A stretch of DNA of 64,000 bases from Nosocomiicoccus ampullae. GTDB lineage: Bacteria > Bacillota > Bacilli > Staphylococcales > Salinicoccaceae. The stretch is taken from the NCBI RefSeq assembly GCF_019357495.1, contig NZ_CP079110.1:930001-994000 (forward strand), written 5' to 3'. Positions 1-10,059 of the stretch are shown here, piece by piece. The notes under the pieces were generated by a model. That model was not told the origin of the DNA, searched no databases, and was given only the letters and a program-made list of their open reading frames with translations. Within the stretch, counting starts at the first letter, position 1. Every line of letters starts with the position of its first letter. The translations under genes were made by a program, and so were the position numbers.

Positions 1-10
1 TAACCACTCT

Positions 11-1084
11 TTAGATACTTTCATGTTTAACCCCTCTTTCTTCAATATATTTAAACTGTTCTAAGAAATTTAAATTGTTTGTGTACATATGACGGATGTC
101 TTCAATACCGTAATATAACATTGCAATACGGTCTGGACCCATACCAAACGCAAAGCCACTATACTCATTACTGTCAAACCCTGCCATTTCTAATACGTTC
201 GGGTGCACCATACCAGCACCAAGTATTTCTATCCATCCAGATTGTTTACATACGTTGCATCCTTTACCGCCACATTTAAAACATGATACGTCTACTTCAA
301 CACTTGGTTCAGTGAACGGAAAGTAACTTGGACGTAAACGAATTTCACGGTCTTGACCGAAAATTTCTTTTAAAAATAACTCTAACGTTCCTTTTAAATC
401 TGCAAGTGATACGTTTTTGTCAACTACAAGTCCTTCGATTTGAGTAAATTGATGTGAATGTGTTGCATCGTCACTATCACGGCGATACACTTTACCAGGA
501 CAAATAATTTTAATTGGTCCTTCACCATTTGCTGCATTTAATACACGTGCTTGTACTGGTGAAGTGTGCGTACGCAGTAACGTTTCGTTTGATATGTAAA
601 ACGAATCTTGCATGTCGCGTGCTGGATGTGTTTTTGGTAGGTTTAATGCTTCAAAGTTATAATAGTCACTTTCAACTTCATAACCTTCATACACTTCATA
701 TCCAAGCCCAACAAAAATATCCTCGATACTGTCGATAATATGTTGAAGCGGGTGTTTACCACCAATTGGACGTTGTCTACCAGGTAACGTCACGTCGATC
801 GTTTCACGCTCTAACTTTTCTTTTAATAATCTTGCTTCAATTTCTTCAATTCCATTTTCAATTCTTTCTTGAATCGACTGACGTAACTTGTTTACACGCT
901 GACCGAAATCTTTTTTATCTTCATTTGGGATTTCTTTCATATGTTGCATTAACGTCGTAACAGTTCCTTTTTTACCTAAAAACTTTACTCGTAAATCGTC
1001 GAGTTGTTTACGATCATTTACATCTTTAAATAGCGATTCAAATTTTTCTTTAATCGCATCCATATCAATGTCTTTATGGTTCAA
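11..1084 (-). CDS. pheS: Phenylalanine--tRNA ligase alpha subunit
   Basis: Class II aminoacyl-tRNA synthetase alpha subunit (357 aa), which charges tRNA-Phe together with PheT. PheT should lie just past the left edge of the window. An N-terminal coiled-coil tRNA-binding arm is followed by the catalytic core: motif 2 region ([17 protein letters not shown]), the Cys cluster [12 protein letters not shown], and motif 3 [13 protein letters not shown]. The open frame runs back into the T-box terminator, so the long version is wrong. I place the start at a TTG (1082-1084) because GAGGTG lies six bases before it. A later in-frame ATG at 1063 lacks an SD. Expression should follow uncharged tRNA-Phe through the leader T-box. 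Confidence 0.97.
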   Translation of the reverse strand: MNHKDIDMDAIKEKFESLFKDVNDRKQLDDLRVKFLGKKGTVTTLMQHMKEIPNEDKKDFGQRVNKLRQSIQERIENGIEEIEARLLKEKLERETIDVTLPGRQRPIGGKHPLQHIIDSIEDIFVGLGYEVYEGYEVESDYYNFEALNLPKTHPARDMQDSFYISNETLLRTHTSPVQARVLNAANGEGPIKIICPGKVYRRDSDDATHSHQFTQIEGLVVDKNVSLADLKGTLELFLKEIFGQDREIRLRPSYFPFTEPSVEVDVSCFKCGGKGCNVCKQSGWIEILGAGMVHPNVLEMAGFDSNEYSGFAFGMGPDRIAMLYYGIEDIRHMYTNNLNFLEQFKYIEERGVKHESI

Positions 1085-1109
1085 TTCATTCACCTCATTA
1101 TAATTTTTT

Positions 1110-1310
1110 GCATATAAAAACTCCGTCCAAATAAATAGGACGGAGTTCCGTGGTACCACCTAAATTCCTGTTAAACAGGCACTCTCATTTTATAAGGAAA
1201 TGACCCTTTAACTTCATCTGCTAGGTGAACCCTGACTATAGTATGAGAATACTTCCACCGATGTATTCACTCTCTGGTCATACTAATGTTGTCATTTATG
1301 CCTACTTCAC
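1110..1310 (-). promoter_or_regulatory. T-box leader of pheS
   Basis: The minus strand carries the canonical T-box element GGTGGTACCACGG (about 1148-1162). It is followed by a strong intrinsic terminator with a 10-bp stem (1119-1128 with 1138-1147) and a U-run. Upstream there is a stem I with AGAGAGTG and a GGTGGAA apical motif. A TTC triplet (1227-1229) lies in the 3' strand of stem I, between a GTCA pairing block and the basal CCT. This is the expected place for a Phe specifier. The specifier position is inferred by eye. Confidence 0.93.
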
Positions 1311-1359
1311 TTGAAGTTATTATTTAATTAAGTAAATTATACAATATTTTTTAAAAAAC

Positions 1360-2076
1360 TTAAAGGCTATACTGATGCATTAAAATTCCACCAGCAACAG
1401 AAACGTTTAAACTTTCTGCATGACCTGGCATATCGATTTTTACTTTGTAGTTTGCATGACTTAATACGTCATCACTTACACCTTGTCCTTCATTACCAAG
1501 AACAATCATTATTGGACCAGTGATTTTGTTTTTGTTTAGAGGTTCTCCTTGAAGGTCTGTCGTTAATACAATTCCGTCGAAATTGTTAATGGCTCCGATT
1601 AAATCCGTATCTTCAATCGATACGTGAAAGTGACTGCCTTGACTACTACGTAGAACTTTATCACTATACGGATCAACAGTGTCTTTTCCAATTAATATAC
1701 GCTTAAAGTTAAACGCATCAGCTGTTCGAATTAAAGTTCCGAGATTTCCAGGATCTTGAACACCGTCTAAAGCGAGAATTCGATTACTATCGACAGTTTG
1801 AGTGTTCATTTCAACTACTGCGATAATACCAGGTGGTGTAACAAGTGTTGAGAGTGACTTCATAACGTTTTTAGTCACAACTGTCGTTTTTAAATCAAAG
1901 TTAAACTCACTATTTTCTAATACAAATAACTCTAATATATTTGCATTCCACTTCAGCGCTTCTTCAATTAAATGTTCGCCTTCAATTAAAAATTGATTGG
2001 CTTTTAGACGCCCTTTTTTCGTCAACAGTTTGCGTACAGCTTTAATACGCTTATTATCTTTAGATGTAATTACCAT
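1360..2076 (-). CDS. TrmH/SpoU family RNA 2'-O-methyltransferase (YsgA-like)
   Basis: 238-aa SPOUT-class methyltransferase. The N-terminal part (about 1-95) is a substrate-binding RNA_sub_bind-type domain. The C-terminal part has the SpoU knot signatures DGVQDPGNLGTLIRTADAF, the IVLGNEGQGVSD loop and SLNVSVAGGILMH, which bind S-adenosylmethionine. Its position directly before pheS matches B. subtilis ysgA. The start ATG overlaps the last codons of the upstream M42 peptidase by 7 bp, so translation is probably coupled. The exact target nucleotide cannot be told from sequence. Confidence 0.9.
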   Translation of the reverse strand: MVITSKDNKRIKAVRKLLTKKGRLKANQFLIEGEHLIEEALKWNANILELFVLENSEFNFDLKTTVVTKNVMKSLSTLVTPPGIIAVVEMNTQTVDSNRILALDGVQDPGNLGTLIRTADAFNFKRILIGKDTVDPYSDKVLRSSQGSHFHVSIEDTDLIGAINNFDGIVLTTDLQGEPLNKNKITGPIMIVLGNEGQGVSDDVLSHANYKVKIDMPGHAESLNVSVAGGILMHQYSL

Positions 2077-3140
2077 TTAATTTCGTCAACGACTTCATCG
2101 TTTAATGATTTTACAATCTCAACGACAAGTTTAACAGCGTTTTTAAAGTCATCACGGTGCATAATACTAACGTTTGAGTGCATATATCTTAATGGCACAC
2201 CAATCGCAAGTGATGGTACACCATCATGCACAGTATGGAAGCGCCCAGCATCTGTTCCACCACCAGGAATTGCTTGAAGTTGTACGTCGATTCCTTTTTC
2301 TTCAGCAAGCTTTTGAACATGTTTTCTAAATCCTACGTGACCGATATTTGTCGCGTCTAAAATGACGAGTAGTGGACCATCTCCAAGTACTCCTACACCG
2401 TCACTTGTTTGAAGTCCTGGAGTATCTGTTGCGATACCAACATCAATCGCAATCGCGAGATCTGGATTCACTTTATGTGCAGCAGTCTGTGCACCACGTA
2501 GTCCAACCTCTTCTTGAACAGTTGCACCACTCACTAAGTTAACATCTATTTCTTCATTCTTTAACTCGTTTAACACTTCAACAGATAATGCACAACCAAA
2601 TCTATTGTCAAATGCTTTTGCTAAAACGTAATCCTTGTTTGCCATCTCAGTAAATTCAGTATACGGCACGATCATGTCACCAGGTTTAACCCCAAGTGAT
2701 TCTGCTTCTTCTTTATCTTTAACTCCGATATCTAAATACATATCTTTAATATCAACGGTTTTATTTCGTGCTTCAGGTGATAACATATGAGGCGGTGTAG
2801 AACCAACGACACCAATGTATTCACCGTTATCAGTAACAAGTGTCATTTTTTGTGATAAAATCACCTGGCTCCACCAACCGCCGATTGGTGTAAATTTAAT
2901 GAATCCTTTGTCATCAATTTGAGTGACCATAAATCCGATTTCGTCTAAGTGACCACCGATTAAAATCGTACGCGATCCGTTACCTTTTTTCTTACCGAAT
3001 ACACTACCTAAGTTATCTTCAATAATTTCATCTGATACTGGAGTTAAATATTCTTTCATTAATTTTTTAACATCATATTCAAAACCAGAAATTCCATTCA
3101 CATCTGTCAGTGATTTTAATAATTGTAATTGCTTATCCAT
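2070..3140 (-). CDS. M42 family metallopeptidase (glutamyl aminopeptidase-like, YsdC family)
   Basis: 356-aa cytosolic dinuclear-zinc aminopeptidase of the M42 family (often annotated endoglucanase or deblocking aminopeptidase). The expected ligands and catalytic residues are all visible: His64 (GGHLDEIG), Asp178 (AFDNR), Glu210/Glu211 (VQEEVGLRG), Asp233 (AIDVG) and His321 (YMHS). These proteins form dodecameric tetrahedral particles that trim peptides released by proteases. It lies between rplT and the TrmH gene, as ysdC does in Bacillus, and overlaps the latter by 7 bp. Specificity (Glu/Asp versus broad) is not determined. Confidence 0.93.
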   Translation of the reverse strand: MDKQLQLLKSLTDVNGISGFEYDVKKLMKEYLTPVSDEIIEDNLGSVFGKKKGNGSRTILIGGHLDEIGFMVTQIDDKGFIKFTPIGGWWSQVILSQKMTLVTDNGEYIGVVGSTPPHMLSPEARNKTVDIKDMYLDIGVKDKEEAESLGVKPGDMIVPYTEFTEMANKDYVLAKAFDNRFGCALSVEVLNELKNEEIDVNLVSGATVQEEVGLRGAQTAAHKVNPDLAIAIDVGIATDTPGLQTSDGVGVLGDGPLLVILDATNIGHVGFRKHVQKLAEEKGIDVQLQAIPGGGTDAGRFHTVHDGVPSLAIGVPLRYMHSNVSIMHRDDFKNAVKLVVEIVKSLNDEVVDEIKW

Positions 3141-3194
3141 ATGTATCCCCTTTCTTATATAAACTTTATTTTAGCATATTATTATATTATATAT

Positions 3195-3227
3195 AAAAAA
3201 ATCCACATTGAATGAATCAATGTGGAT
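3195..3227 (-). terminator. Intrinsic terminator after rplT
   Basis: Perfect stem ATCCACATTGA / TCAATGTGGAT around a short loop (3201-3227 region), followed on the minus strand by a run of seven U. It ends the infC-rpmI-rplT transcript. Confidence 0.9.
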
Positions 3228-3234
3228 CGTTAAA

Positions 3235-3591
3235 TTATTTTAAAGCATCTTTTGCTTTGTTTACTAATTCTTCGAATGCTTTTTCATCGTTAATTGCGAT
3301 TTCAGAAAGCATCTTACGGTTCATTTCGATACCTGCAAGTTTAAGTCCGTTCATTAAACGGCTATAGCTGATGTCGTGTTGACGTGCAGCTGCGTTAATA
3401 CGTGCAATCCATAATTTACGGAATTCACGTTTTCTATTTTTACGGTCACGGTATGCATACTGACCTGATTTAATTACTTGTTGCTTAGCAACTCTATATA
3501 AATTACCTTTGGCACCGAAGTAGCCTTTTGATTGTTTTAATAATCTTTTACGTCTTTTGTGAGTAGTTAATCCTCTTTTTACACGAGCCAT
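3235..3591 (-). CDS. rplT: 50S ribosomal protein L20
   Basis: 118-aa L20, the normal length for Firmicutes, with the basic N-terminal extension ([19 protein letters not shown]) that threads into 23S rRNA. L20 is an early assembly protein and, in Firmicutes, the repressor of its own operon through binding the leader upstream of infC. It is the last gene of infC-rpmI-rplT. A GGAGG-type SD lies just upstream. Confidence 0.98.
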   Translation of the reverse strand: MARVKRGLTTHKRRKRLLKQSKGYFGAKGNLYRVAKQQVIKSGQYAYRDRKNRKREFRKLWIARINAAARQHDISYSRLMNGLKLAGIEMNRKMLSEIAINDEKAFEELVNKAKDALK

Positions 3592-3611
3592 TATTGTTCC
3601 TCCTTAATGAA

Positions 3612-3815
3612 TTATTTACCAGCTCTAGCGAGTAAATGTTTTAGTCTTTTAGCGTCTGATTTCGCAACTAATGCTGGTTGACGAAGTTTACGCTTTTGTT
3701 TTTTAGTTTTGTTTGCCATTAAGTGGCTAGTGAACGCTTGTGAGCGTTTGAAATTACCAGCTGCTGTTTTCTTAACACGTTTTTTGTAACCTTTATGAGT
3801 TTTCATTTTAGGCAT
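3612..3815 (-). CDS. rpmI: 50S ribosomal protein L35
   Basis: 67-aa, very basic large-subunit protein with the family start [15 protein letters not shown] and C-terminal LLARAGK. It sits between infC and rplT, the conserved Firmicutes order, and is co-regulated by the L20 leader. GGAGG SD (TTGGAGGAAATTTATC) before the ATG. Confidence 0.98.
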   Translation of the reverse strand: MPKMKTHKGYKKRVKKTAAGNFKRSQAFTSHLMANKTKKQKRKLRQPALVAKSDAKRLKHLLARAGK

Positions 3816-3840
3816 GATAAATTTCCTCCAAAATCAAGTA

Positions 3841-4359
3841 TTATTTTTCTTTTTTAGGTGCTAAAACAAGGAACATAGAGCGCCCTTCCATTTTTGGACG
3901 AACCTCAATTTCTCCTTCTTCTTTAAGCGCTTCAGCAAATTTAACAAGTACATCTCTTCCGATGTCTTTATGTGTAATTGCACGGCCTCTGAAACGAATT
4001 GAAGCTTTAACTTTATCACCTTTAGATAAGAACTTCTTCGCTTGATTTGCTTTAGTGTTAAAGTCGTGTTCTTCAATTGTTGGAGAAAGACGTATTTCTT
4101 TAACGTTAATGACACGTTGTTTTTTACGTGCTTCTCTCTCTTTTTTCTGTTGCTCATATTTGTACTTACCGTAGTCCATAATACGCGCAACAGGTGGTTT
4201 CGCATTTGGCGCAACTAAAACGAGGTCAAGATCTACTCTCTCTGCCATTTCTAGCGCTTCTTTTTTAGACTTAATACCGAGCTGTTCGCCATTTTGGCTG
4301 ATTAATCGAACTTCTTTTGCACGAATACGATTATTAATAATTGCTTGGTCTTTTGCTAT
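3841..4359 (-). CDS. infC: Translation initiation factor IF-3 (probable ATA start)
   Basis: IF-3 keeps 30S subunits free and proofreads start codons. The N-terminal domain (about 1-75, with [11 protein letters not shown] and [17 protein letters not shown]) and C-terminal domain ([27 protein letters not shown]) are complete. No in-frame ATG exists. The upstream open frame enters the leader terminator. The only strong SD, GGAGGTG, is six bases before an ATA codon (4357-4359), giving 172 aa. The in-frame GTG at 4366-4368 (175 aa) is part of that SD and so is an unlikely initiator. IF-3 genes commonly use AUU or a similar discriminated codon for autoregulation, so ATA fits. If GTG is used, the gene ends at 4368. 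Confidence 0.93.
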   Translation of the reverse strand: MAKDQAIINNRIRAKEVRLISQNGEQLGIKSKKEALEMAERVDLDLVLVAPNAKPPVARIMDYGKYKYEQQKKEREARKKQRVINVKEIRLSPTIEEHDFNTKANQAKKFLSKGDKVKASIRFRGRAITHKDIGRDVLVKFAEALKEEGEIEVRPKMEGRSMFLVLAPKKEK

Positions 4360-4382
4360 TGTTGACACCTCCAAAAATTTAA

Positions 4383-4525
4383 CGAACAAAAAAGAGCGAG
4401 TGCATAGCTACACCCGCTCTCTGAAATAGACACTAATGTGTCCAGTCCCGAAAAACCCTTTTACCTTAGGCTTAGGGTGTGAAGCGGGAGCTTCAACTTG
4501 TCCGTTCAATTCAACTCTTATAACT
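4383..4525 (-). promoter_or_regulatory. L20 ribosomal protein leader of infC-rpmI-rplT
   Basis: The minus strand contains the Firmicutes L20-leader hallmarks: GGACAAG, the GAAGCTCCCGCTTCAC hairpin, a pseudoknot-like stretch with CCTAAGCC, and a terminator stem GAGCGGGTG...CACTCGCTC ending in six U (about 4388-4425) just before infC. L20 binding should favour termination. Confidence 0.9.
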
Positions 4526-4557
4526 ATATACTAAGTTTTAATATAAGTCAAATATTT

Positions 4558-4992
4558 TTATAAATTAAATTTCGCTTTGACTGCTTTTTTCTTTAACTCT
4601 TTTAAAAATGCTTCTTTTTCTCTCGGTGAAACTTTTACGTTATCATAAACGCCACCTGTGTAATCAATTTGTATCGCGTCTTCACTTTTTGCTGCTTTAT
4701 TTCCACCGACGATAATATCCTCTGTCAATTCGACATGTGTAATTGCATCATAATAAATTTTTGATTTTTTAATCCCGTTATGAATAATCAATTGATGATC
4801 AGTAAACACATATTTTACAGGTTTAAATGTATTCACTAGTACGATAATGATAATGAGTAATATCGATACAGAAATTCGATATAACGAAATATCTCGAAAC
4901 ATTCCGAGTAAAAGTATAATAACAGTCGGTACAACGAATAATAAAATGTTGTACCGAATGAATTTACTGCCGTATTTTGAATAATAGGTCAT
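4558..4992 (-). CDS. Small membrane protein with PH-like domain
   Basis: 144 aa. Two hydrophobic segments at the N-terminus (about residues 16-32 and 37-55) are followed by a soluble stretch of about 80 residues with the strand pattern of a bacterial PH domain (YVFTDHQLIIHNGIKKSKIYYDAITHVEL). The ending is lysine-rich. It resembles short YdbT/SunI-type PH proteins. It lies between thrS and the L20 leader in the same direction, 15 bp after thrS. Function unknown; the PH assignment rests on pattern only. Confidence 0.7.
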   Translation of the reverse strand: MTYYSKYGSKFIRYNILLFVVPTVIILLLGMFRDISLYRISVSILLIIIIVLVNTFKPVKYVFTDHQLIIHNGIKKSKIYYDAITHVELTEDIIVGGNKAAKSEDAIQIDYTGGVYDNVKVSPREKEAFLKELKKKAVKAKFNL

Positions 4993-5007
4993 ATAATCAC
5001 CCGCCGA

Positions 5008-6942
5008 TTATTTTTTTAGACGAATTTCATCGACAAGTTTGTATAAGAAGTCTTCTTTTTCGTAACTATTTTGTTCTTTCTCTCCATATTTACGAACGTT
5101 TACTTCTTTTGCTTCAACTTCTTTGTCACCAACGACAACTTGGTAAGGGACTTTACGAGTTTGCGCATCTCTTATTTTATAACCTAGTTTTTCATCACGT
5201 GTATCAATGTCTGCGCGAATTCCGTATGATTTCATTTCATCTAAAATTTCTCGTGCATAATCATAATGTAAATCTAAGTTAACCGGAATAATTTGAACTT
5301 GCTCTGGTGCTAACCATAATGGGAATGCACCTTTATATTCTTCAATTAAGAATGCAACAAAACGTTCCATCGTTCCAACAACACCACGGTGAATTACAAC
5401 TGGACGATGATTTTGACCGTCTTCACCAATATAAGTGAGGTCAAAACGCTCTGGTAATAAGAAGTCAAGCTGAACTGTTGATAGTGTTTCTTCAATACCT
5501 GATGCTGTTTTAACTTGAACGTCAATTTTTGGTCCATAAAACGCCGCTTCATCGACTGCTTCAACATATTCTAGTTCTAAGTCATCTGCCGCTTCTTTTA
5601 GCATTTTTTCAGCCATTTGCCACATTTCGTCGTCATCAAAGTATTTCTCAGTGTTTTCTGGATCACGATAACTTAATCTAAATGAATAATTTTCAATATT
5701 AAAGTCTTTGTAAACTTCTTCAATTAAATGAAGTACACGTTTAATTTCTTCTTTAATTTGATCTGGACGTACGAATACGTGTGCGTCGTTTAAGACCATT
5801 CCTCTTACACGTTGTAACCCTGACACTGCTCCTGACGCTTCATAGCGGTGCATCATTCCTAATTCTGCGATACGAATTGGAAGTTCACGGTATGAATGTC
5901 TTTCGTTTTTATAGACCATCATATGGTGTGGACAGTTCATTGGGCGAAGAACTAATTCTTCATTACCGACTTTCATTGGTGGGAACATATCGTCTTGATA
6001 GTGATCCCAGTGTCCACTTGTTTTATATAAATCACTGTTTGCTAAAATTGGAGTATATACGTGGTCATAACCAAGCGCTACTTCTTTATCGACAATATAA
6101 CGCTCAATTTCACGACGAATTGTCGCACCGTTTGGTAACCAGAACGGTAGACCTGCACCAACGAGTTGTGACGTATCGAAAATTTTCATTTCACGTCCAA
6201 TTCTTCTGTGGTCACGCTCTTTTCTTTCTTCTAACATTTTTAAGTGTTCTTCTAAATCTTTCTTTTTAAAGAATGCTGTACCGTAAATACGTTGTAGCAT
6301 TTTGTTATCAGAATCTCCGCGCCAATATGCTCCAGCAATTGATAACAATTTAAACTCTTTAATTTTAGACGTTCTCGGTACGTGTACACCGCGACATAAA
6401 TCTGTGAAATCGTCTTGAGTATATACAGTAACGAGTTCATCTTCAGGAATCGCATCGATTAACTCAAGTTTATATTCGTCATCTTTAAATAATTCTTTTG
6501 CTTCATCTCTAGATAATACGCGACGCTCGATAGGAATATTTTCATCGATGATTTGTTTCATTTCACGTTCGATTTTAGGGAAGTCTTCAGAAGAAAGACT
6601 TTCATCCATATCAAAGTCATAGTAAAATCCGCCCTCAATGACTGGACCGACTCCGAATTTTACATCTTTATAAAGACGAGTTAATGCGTGAGCAAGTAAG
6701 TGTGCTGTTGAGTGACGCATCACTTCTAATCCTTCTTCTGATTTATCTGTAAACAATTCAATTTCAGCATCATTTACGATTGGTCTTTCTAAATCGTACA
6801 TATCTCCGTTTAATTTCGCAGCGACTGATGCTTTTTTTAAACCTGGACTAATTGACCCAGCAATTTCCTCTGCGGTAATGCCACTATCGAATTCTTTTTC
6901 ACTACCATCTGGAAATTTAATTTTCACTTTAACATCTGACAT
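5008..6942 (-). CDS. thrS: Threonine--tRNA ligase
   Basis: 644-aa class II synthetase with the full bacterial layout: N-terminal TGS domain (1-62), editing domain with [11 protein letters not shown] (about 77-87) and the CRGVHVP loop, catalytic core with [10 protein letters not shown] motif and the class II motif 2 FRLSYRD region, and C-terminal anticodon-binding domain (VQIIPVN onward). It charges tRNA-Thr and edits mischarged Ser. A T-box precedes it. AGGAG-type SD before ATG. Confidence 0.98.
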   Translation of the reverse strand: MSDVKVKIKFPDGSEKEFDSGITAEEIAGSISPGLKKASVAAKLNGDMYDLERPIVNDAEIELFTDKSEEGLEVMRHSTAHLLAHALTRLYKDVKFGVGPVIEGGFYYDFDMDESLSSEDFPKIEREMKQIIDENIPIERRVLSRDEAKELFKDDEYKLELIDAIPEDELVTVYTQDDFTDLCRGVHVPRTSKIKEFKLLSIAGAYWRGDSDNKMLQRIYGTAFFKKKDLEEHLKMLEERKERDHRRIGREMKIFDTSQLVGAGLPFWLPNGATIRREIERYIVDKEVALGYDHVYTPILANSDLYKTSGHWDHYQDDMFPPMKVGNEELVLRPMNCPHHMMVYKNERHSYRELPIRIAELGMMHRYEASGAVSGLQRVRGMVLNDAHVFVRPDQIKEEIKRVLHLIEEVYKDFNIENYSFRLSYRDPENTEKYFDDDEMWQMAEKMLKEAADDLELEYVEAVDEAAFYGPKIDVQVKTASGIEETLSTVQLDFLLPERFDLTYIGEDGQNHRPVVIHRGVVGTMERFVAFLIEEYKGAFPLWLAPEQVQIIPVNLDLHYDYAREILDEMKSYGIRADIDTRDEKLGYKIRDAQTRKVPYQVVVGDKEVEAKEVNVRKYGEKEQNSYEKEDFLYKLVDEIRLKK

Positions 6943-6971
6943 ATCTATTCCTCCATAATTGTTTTAAAAAT

Positions 6972-7200
6972 TAAAAAAAGTCGCCCCTAAATATAGGGAC
7001 GACTTAAACACCGTGTTACCACCCTGATTTACAAATTTAAAAAATTTGCCTCAGACAATAGGATATAACGCTCCAAAACGTATAGCGATTAAGCCATCAT
7101 CATTCAAGGTAGTAACTTTAGAGTTTTAATATGCATTTTCACCAAACATGCACTCTCTATAAATAAAACAAAAAAGCTTTGTCCTTTGGATTTATTAATG
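6972..7200 (-). promoter_or_regulatory. T-box leader of thrS
   Basis: The minus strand shows GGTGGTAACACGG (about 7009-7023). It is followed by a terminator stem AAGTCGTCCCT / AGGGGCGACTT with seven U (6973-7005). Stem I carries AGAGAGTG and a TTGGTGAAA apical motif. The stretch AGTTACTACC supplies ACT/ACC triplets suitable as a Thr specifier. Confidence 0.92.
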
Positions 7201-7243
7201 ATTTATCTCTTATTATTATACAATATTTTATATATGTTGCAAA

Positions 7244-8179
7244 CTATTCGTGGCGGTAATTGGGTCCAATTAACTCTACTTCATACGTTAATACCCGAAT
7301 TCTTTCTACCATTCGCGTCGCTTTGATATTATCGATAGTACCATCTTTTGTGTGAGAATATAACTCGACTAATTGATCGATACTATAATTTGAACTAATA
7401 AACGTTGGACGTTTTTCAGCCATACGGCTTTGTAAAATTGGTGTAAGTACCGTATCTCTACTCCAAGCTGTAATATCTTCTGCACCTAAGTCATCAAGCA
7501 TTAAAACATCCGCTTCTTTTAGTGCACGAATTCTCTCATCACTCGAATGATCTTTAAACCCTGCACGGAGTTCTTGAAGGAGTTCGGGAACATAAATGAT
7601 CATAGAAGCAATGTTTTTCTCTTTTAACTCATTCGCAAAACTTCCTAAGAAAAATGACTTCCCGACACCAAATTTACCATGAATGTACATGCCCTTATAA
7701 TCATTTCCACTCACAATATTATGAATGGTCTCAATCGACTTATGAATCACTGTTTCACGGTTTGATCCTTCAACGATTTCTAAATCATCAAACTTTGCAT
7801 CAACAATATCTTGAGCAATGAAAAAACTTTGAATTAATTTTTGCTTTTCTTTATATCGGTCTTGTTCAAGTTTCACTGGGCACGGTGTTAAATAATGGTT
7901 AATTGTACCATTTCTCACTTCTAAGTTAATTAAATACCCGTCCGGATGAGATACACAGTTTCCTTTTTTATCTGTCACACACTCAGTATTTTGATCGATA
8001 AACTTTTTAATAATTAATATTTCATCTTCAATCATTTTTTTAGTAATTGTTTCTTCAGTGTCTGCTTCGAACTGTTTGAATTTACTTGAATTTATAATTT
8101 CATTGTAAACTGCTTCATTTCTCTTATTTAATTTGTTAAGAATTTCGCTGTTTTTTAACATATCATCAAACGACTTCAT
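7244..8179 (-). CDS. dnaI: Primosomal protein DnaI (helicase loader)
   Basis: 311-aa AAA+ loader that places DnaC helicase on DNA with DnaB and DnaD. The N-terminal domain has a Cys/His cluster (CVTDKKGNCVSHPDG...TPCP) typical of the zinc-binding DnaC-interaction domain. The C-terminal ATPase has Walker A (HGKFGVGKSFF) and Walker B (VLMLDDLGAED), and sensor residues toward FISSNYS. The start is the ATG at 8179, with AGGTGA five bases before it. The longer frame begins at a GTG inside that SD. It follows dnaB with a 9-bp gap. Confidence 0.95.
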   Translation of the reverse strand: MKSFDDMLKNSEILNKLNKRNEAVYNEIINSSKFKQFEADTEETITKKMIEDEILIIKKFIDQNTECVTDKKGNCVSHPDGYLINLEVRNGTINHYLTPCPVKLEQDRYKEKQKLIQSFFIAQDIVDAKFDDLEIVEGSNRETVIHKSIETIHNIVSGNDYKGMYIHGKFGVGKSFFLGSFANELKEKNIASMIIYVPELLQELRAGFKDHSSDERIRALKEADVLMLDDLGAEDITAWSRDTVLTPILQSRMAEKRPTFISSNYSIDQLVELYSHTKDGTIDNIKATRMVERIRVLTYEVELIGPNYRHE

Positions 8180-8188
8180 TAGTATCAC

Positions 8189-9490
8189 CTACAACTTTCT
8201 AAAACGGTCAATCGCATCTTTAATTGAAGCGGACTGTTTTTTAGTTACTCGTTTTTCTGTGTGTTCTTTTTCTTTAGTACTTTCAGTAAACCATTTTGGT
8301 TCAACAGCTTGTCGATTCACTTTATAGTTATTATATTTTTTCTTCGACTGATTTTTATAAAATGAACGTGCTGCATTTTTTGCTTCTTCAGCTGTTTGGT
8401 ATCCTTTACTCTCCCAGTCTCGAGCAATCTTAAATACGTAGTTATCATATAATTGCCCATCTTTTTGAAGTAATGCATACTCGAGTAAAATGTTAATTAC
8501 ACCGTTATTCAAACCTGTTTCGGTGACGAGTCTCGTTACTAATATTTCATCATTTCTTGAAGGGTTATTGTTTCTTAATTGTCTAATTCTCGTAACAGGA
8601 CTAATCTTATCAAGTTGTGAAAAATAGTCCGCTTTTTCCTCATCTTTACTTTCTACTTTTTCAATCGTTTCAACGTTTACTTTAGTAGGTTCAGCTTCTT
8701 TTTCGTAGCGATAATAATCTAGTGCTGCGCGTCTTAAAATATTTAAATCAATACCTTTTGTTTTATCAGTTGCTTTTATAACTACAGATTTCATATCGTA
8801 TGCGTTTAATGAAAATAGTTCAGCGAGTTTTACGATATTTTCTCTCACTGTCTTTGTGAAAAATTTACGGTCGACAAATGTGCCTTTTAAATGTGTAAAT
8901 AATACTTCAAAGTCAAAGTCATCAAGCTCAACGTAGCTACCGTCACTCTTATTTTTGCCGTGATAAGAATCTTCACGAATATTTAATGGTTGTAATGAGA
9001 AGTTAGAGAACACTTCTGTAAATTTCCGACTGACGTTCGTAATATTTTGTGGAAGAGATGGATATTTCCAGTACTCACGCTTTTTGTTAAATGATGTACT
9101 ACCGATTTTTGTAAATAAATACATACTTAACATTGGATCATTAAAAAAATGTTCAGCGTCTAACGGTCGTTTTACTTCATATATTAATTGGTCAACGTGT
9201 GAATCATTACTGACATATGTTTTCACAAGTCCGACCGCTTCAAGTTTTTCAATTTCTTCACTGAATGTTGATAATGTCATGTTCATTTCATCAATAAATT
9301 CGCTATGCATACGTACTTCAAGCGGTTTAAATTTTCTACTAGAATCATGAAGATAAATGTAAATAGACGCTGAAATACTACCAATCATCGGCATATAAAT
9401 ATCATTTAACATTATACGTTCAGTTTCACTTAAAATCTCTTTATTGTGAACAAGAAATTCTGTACGTGGTGTTAAACGAGAATTACTCAA
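8189..9490 (-). CDS. dnaB: Replication initiation/membrane attachment protein DnaB
   Basis: 433-aa Firmicutes DnaB, which acts between DnaD and DnaI at oriC and in PriA-dependent restart. The N-terminal winged-helix dimer domain is followed by the DDBH2-type C-terminal region (TRLVTETGLNNGVINILLEYAL) and a basic tail. I take TTG at 9488-9490 as start, because AAAGGTG is six bases before it and the frame matches the LTPRTEF family beginning. This makes dnaB overlap the end of nrdR by 8 bp, implying coupled translation. Confidence 0.94.
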   Translation of the reverse strand: MSNSRLTPRTEFLVHNKEILSETERIMLNDIYMPMIGSISASIYIYLHDSSRKFKPLEVRMHSEFIDEMNMTLSTFSEEIEKLEAVGLVKTYVSNDSHVDQLIYEVKRPLDAEHFFNDPMLSMYLFTKIGSTSFNKKREYWKYPSLPQNITNVSRKFTEVFSNFSLQPLNIREDSYHGKNKSDGSYVELDDFDFEVLFTHLKGTFVDRKFFTKTVRENIVKLAELFSLNAYDMKSVVIKATDKTKGIDLNILRRAALDYYRYEKEAEPTKVNVETIEKVESKDEEKADYFSQLDKISPVTRIRQLRNNNPSRNDEILVTRLVTETGLNNGVINILLEYALLQKDGQLYDNYVFKIARDWESKGYQTAEEAKNAARSFYKNQSKKKYNNYKVNRQAVEPKWFTESTKEKEHTEKRVTKKQSASIKDAIDRFRKL

Positions 9491-9947
9491 TTGTTTCACC
9501 TTTATCAAGATGTTTTAATGCATCCATTAACTGGTTAATATCTGTGAATTCTCTATACACACTCGCAAATCGTACGTAAGCGACTTGGTCTAAGTTCATC
9601 AATTCTTCCATCACAATTTCTCCAATATCATTAGAAGATACTTCGTTATTGTTTGTATTTCTAATTTTCTTTTCAATACGTTCGACACATTTTTCTACTT
9701 CAAGATAACTAATCGGTCGTTTTTCACAAGACTTCATTAAACCATCGAGTATTTTATCTCTATCGAATTTTTCACGTGTATTATCTTTTTTAATAACGAC
9801 AAGTGGCGATAATTCTATTCGTTCAAATGTCGTAAATCTAGAGTTGCACGCTTCACACTCACGACGACGTCTTATACTTGTCATATCATCTGCGTGACGT
9901 GAGTCGATTACTTTTGTGTTTTCGTGTTTACAATTTGGACAACGCAT
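9483..9947 (-). CDS. nrdR: Transcriptional repressor NrdR
   Basis: 154-aa repressor of ribonucleotide reductase genes. The N-terminal zinc ribbon has Cys3/Cys6 (CPNC) and Cys31/Cys34 (CEAC). An ATP-cone (VVIKKDNTREKFDRDKILDGL) senses ATP/dATP. It is first in nrdR-dnaB-dnaI, the order seen in staphylococci, linking dNTP supply to initiation genes. It starts 10 bp after a CTAGGTGATTG SD. Confidence 0.97.
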   Translation of the reverse strand: MRCPNCKHENTKVIDSRHADDMTSIRRRRECEACNSRFTTFERIELSPLVVIKKDNTREKFDRDKILDGLMKSCEKRPISYLEVEKCVERIEKKIRNTNNNEVSSNDIGEIVMEELMNLDQVAYVRFASVYREFTDINQLMDALKHLDKGETIE

Positions 9948-10003
9948 ACAATCACCTAGCTTTTTTCATAATTATAACATGATATACCATTTAACATTTA
10001 ATT

Positions 10004-10038
10004 AAAAAAACTCTCTATAAGTCATCCTTATAGAGAGT
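10004..10038 (-). terminator. Intrinsic terminator after gapB
   Basis: Perfect stem CTCTCTATAA / TTATAGAGAG with a 7-base loop, followed by seven U on the minus strand. It separates gapB from nrdR. Confidence 0.9.
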
Positions 10039-10059
10039 ATAATTCACTTCAAAAATTAA

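Noticed and set aside
1085-1159. N-terminal extension of PheS
   Set aside because: The codons lie in the T-box terminator; the SD sits immediately before the TTG at 1084.
5781-6269. 162-aa plus-strand frame inside thrS
   Set aside because: Shadow of thrS; no SD, no family pattern, and thrS is fully conserved across it.
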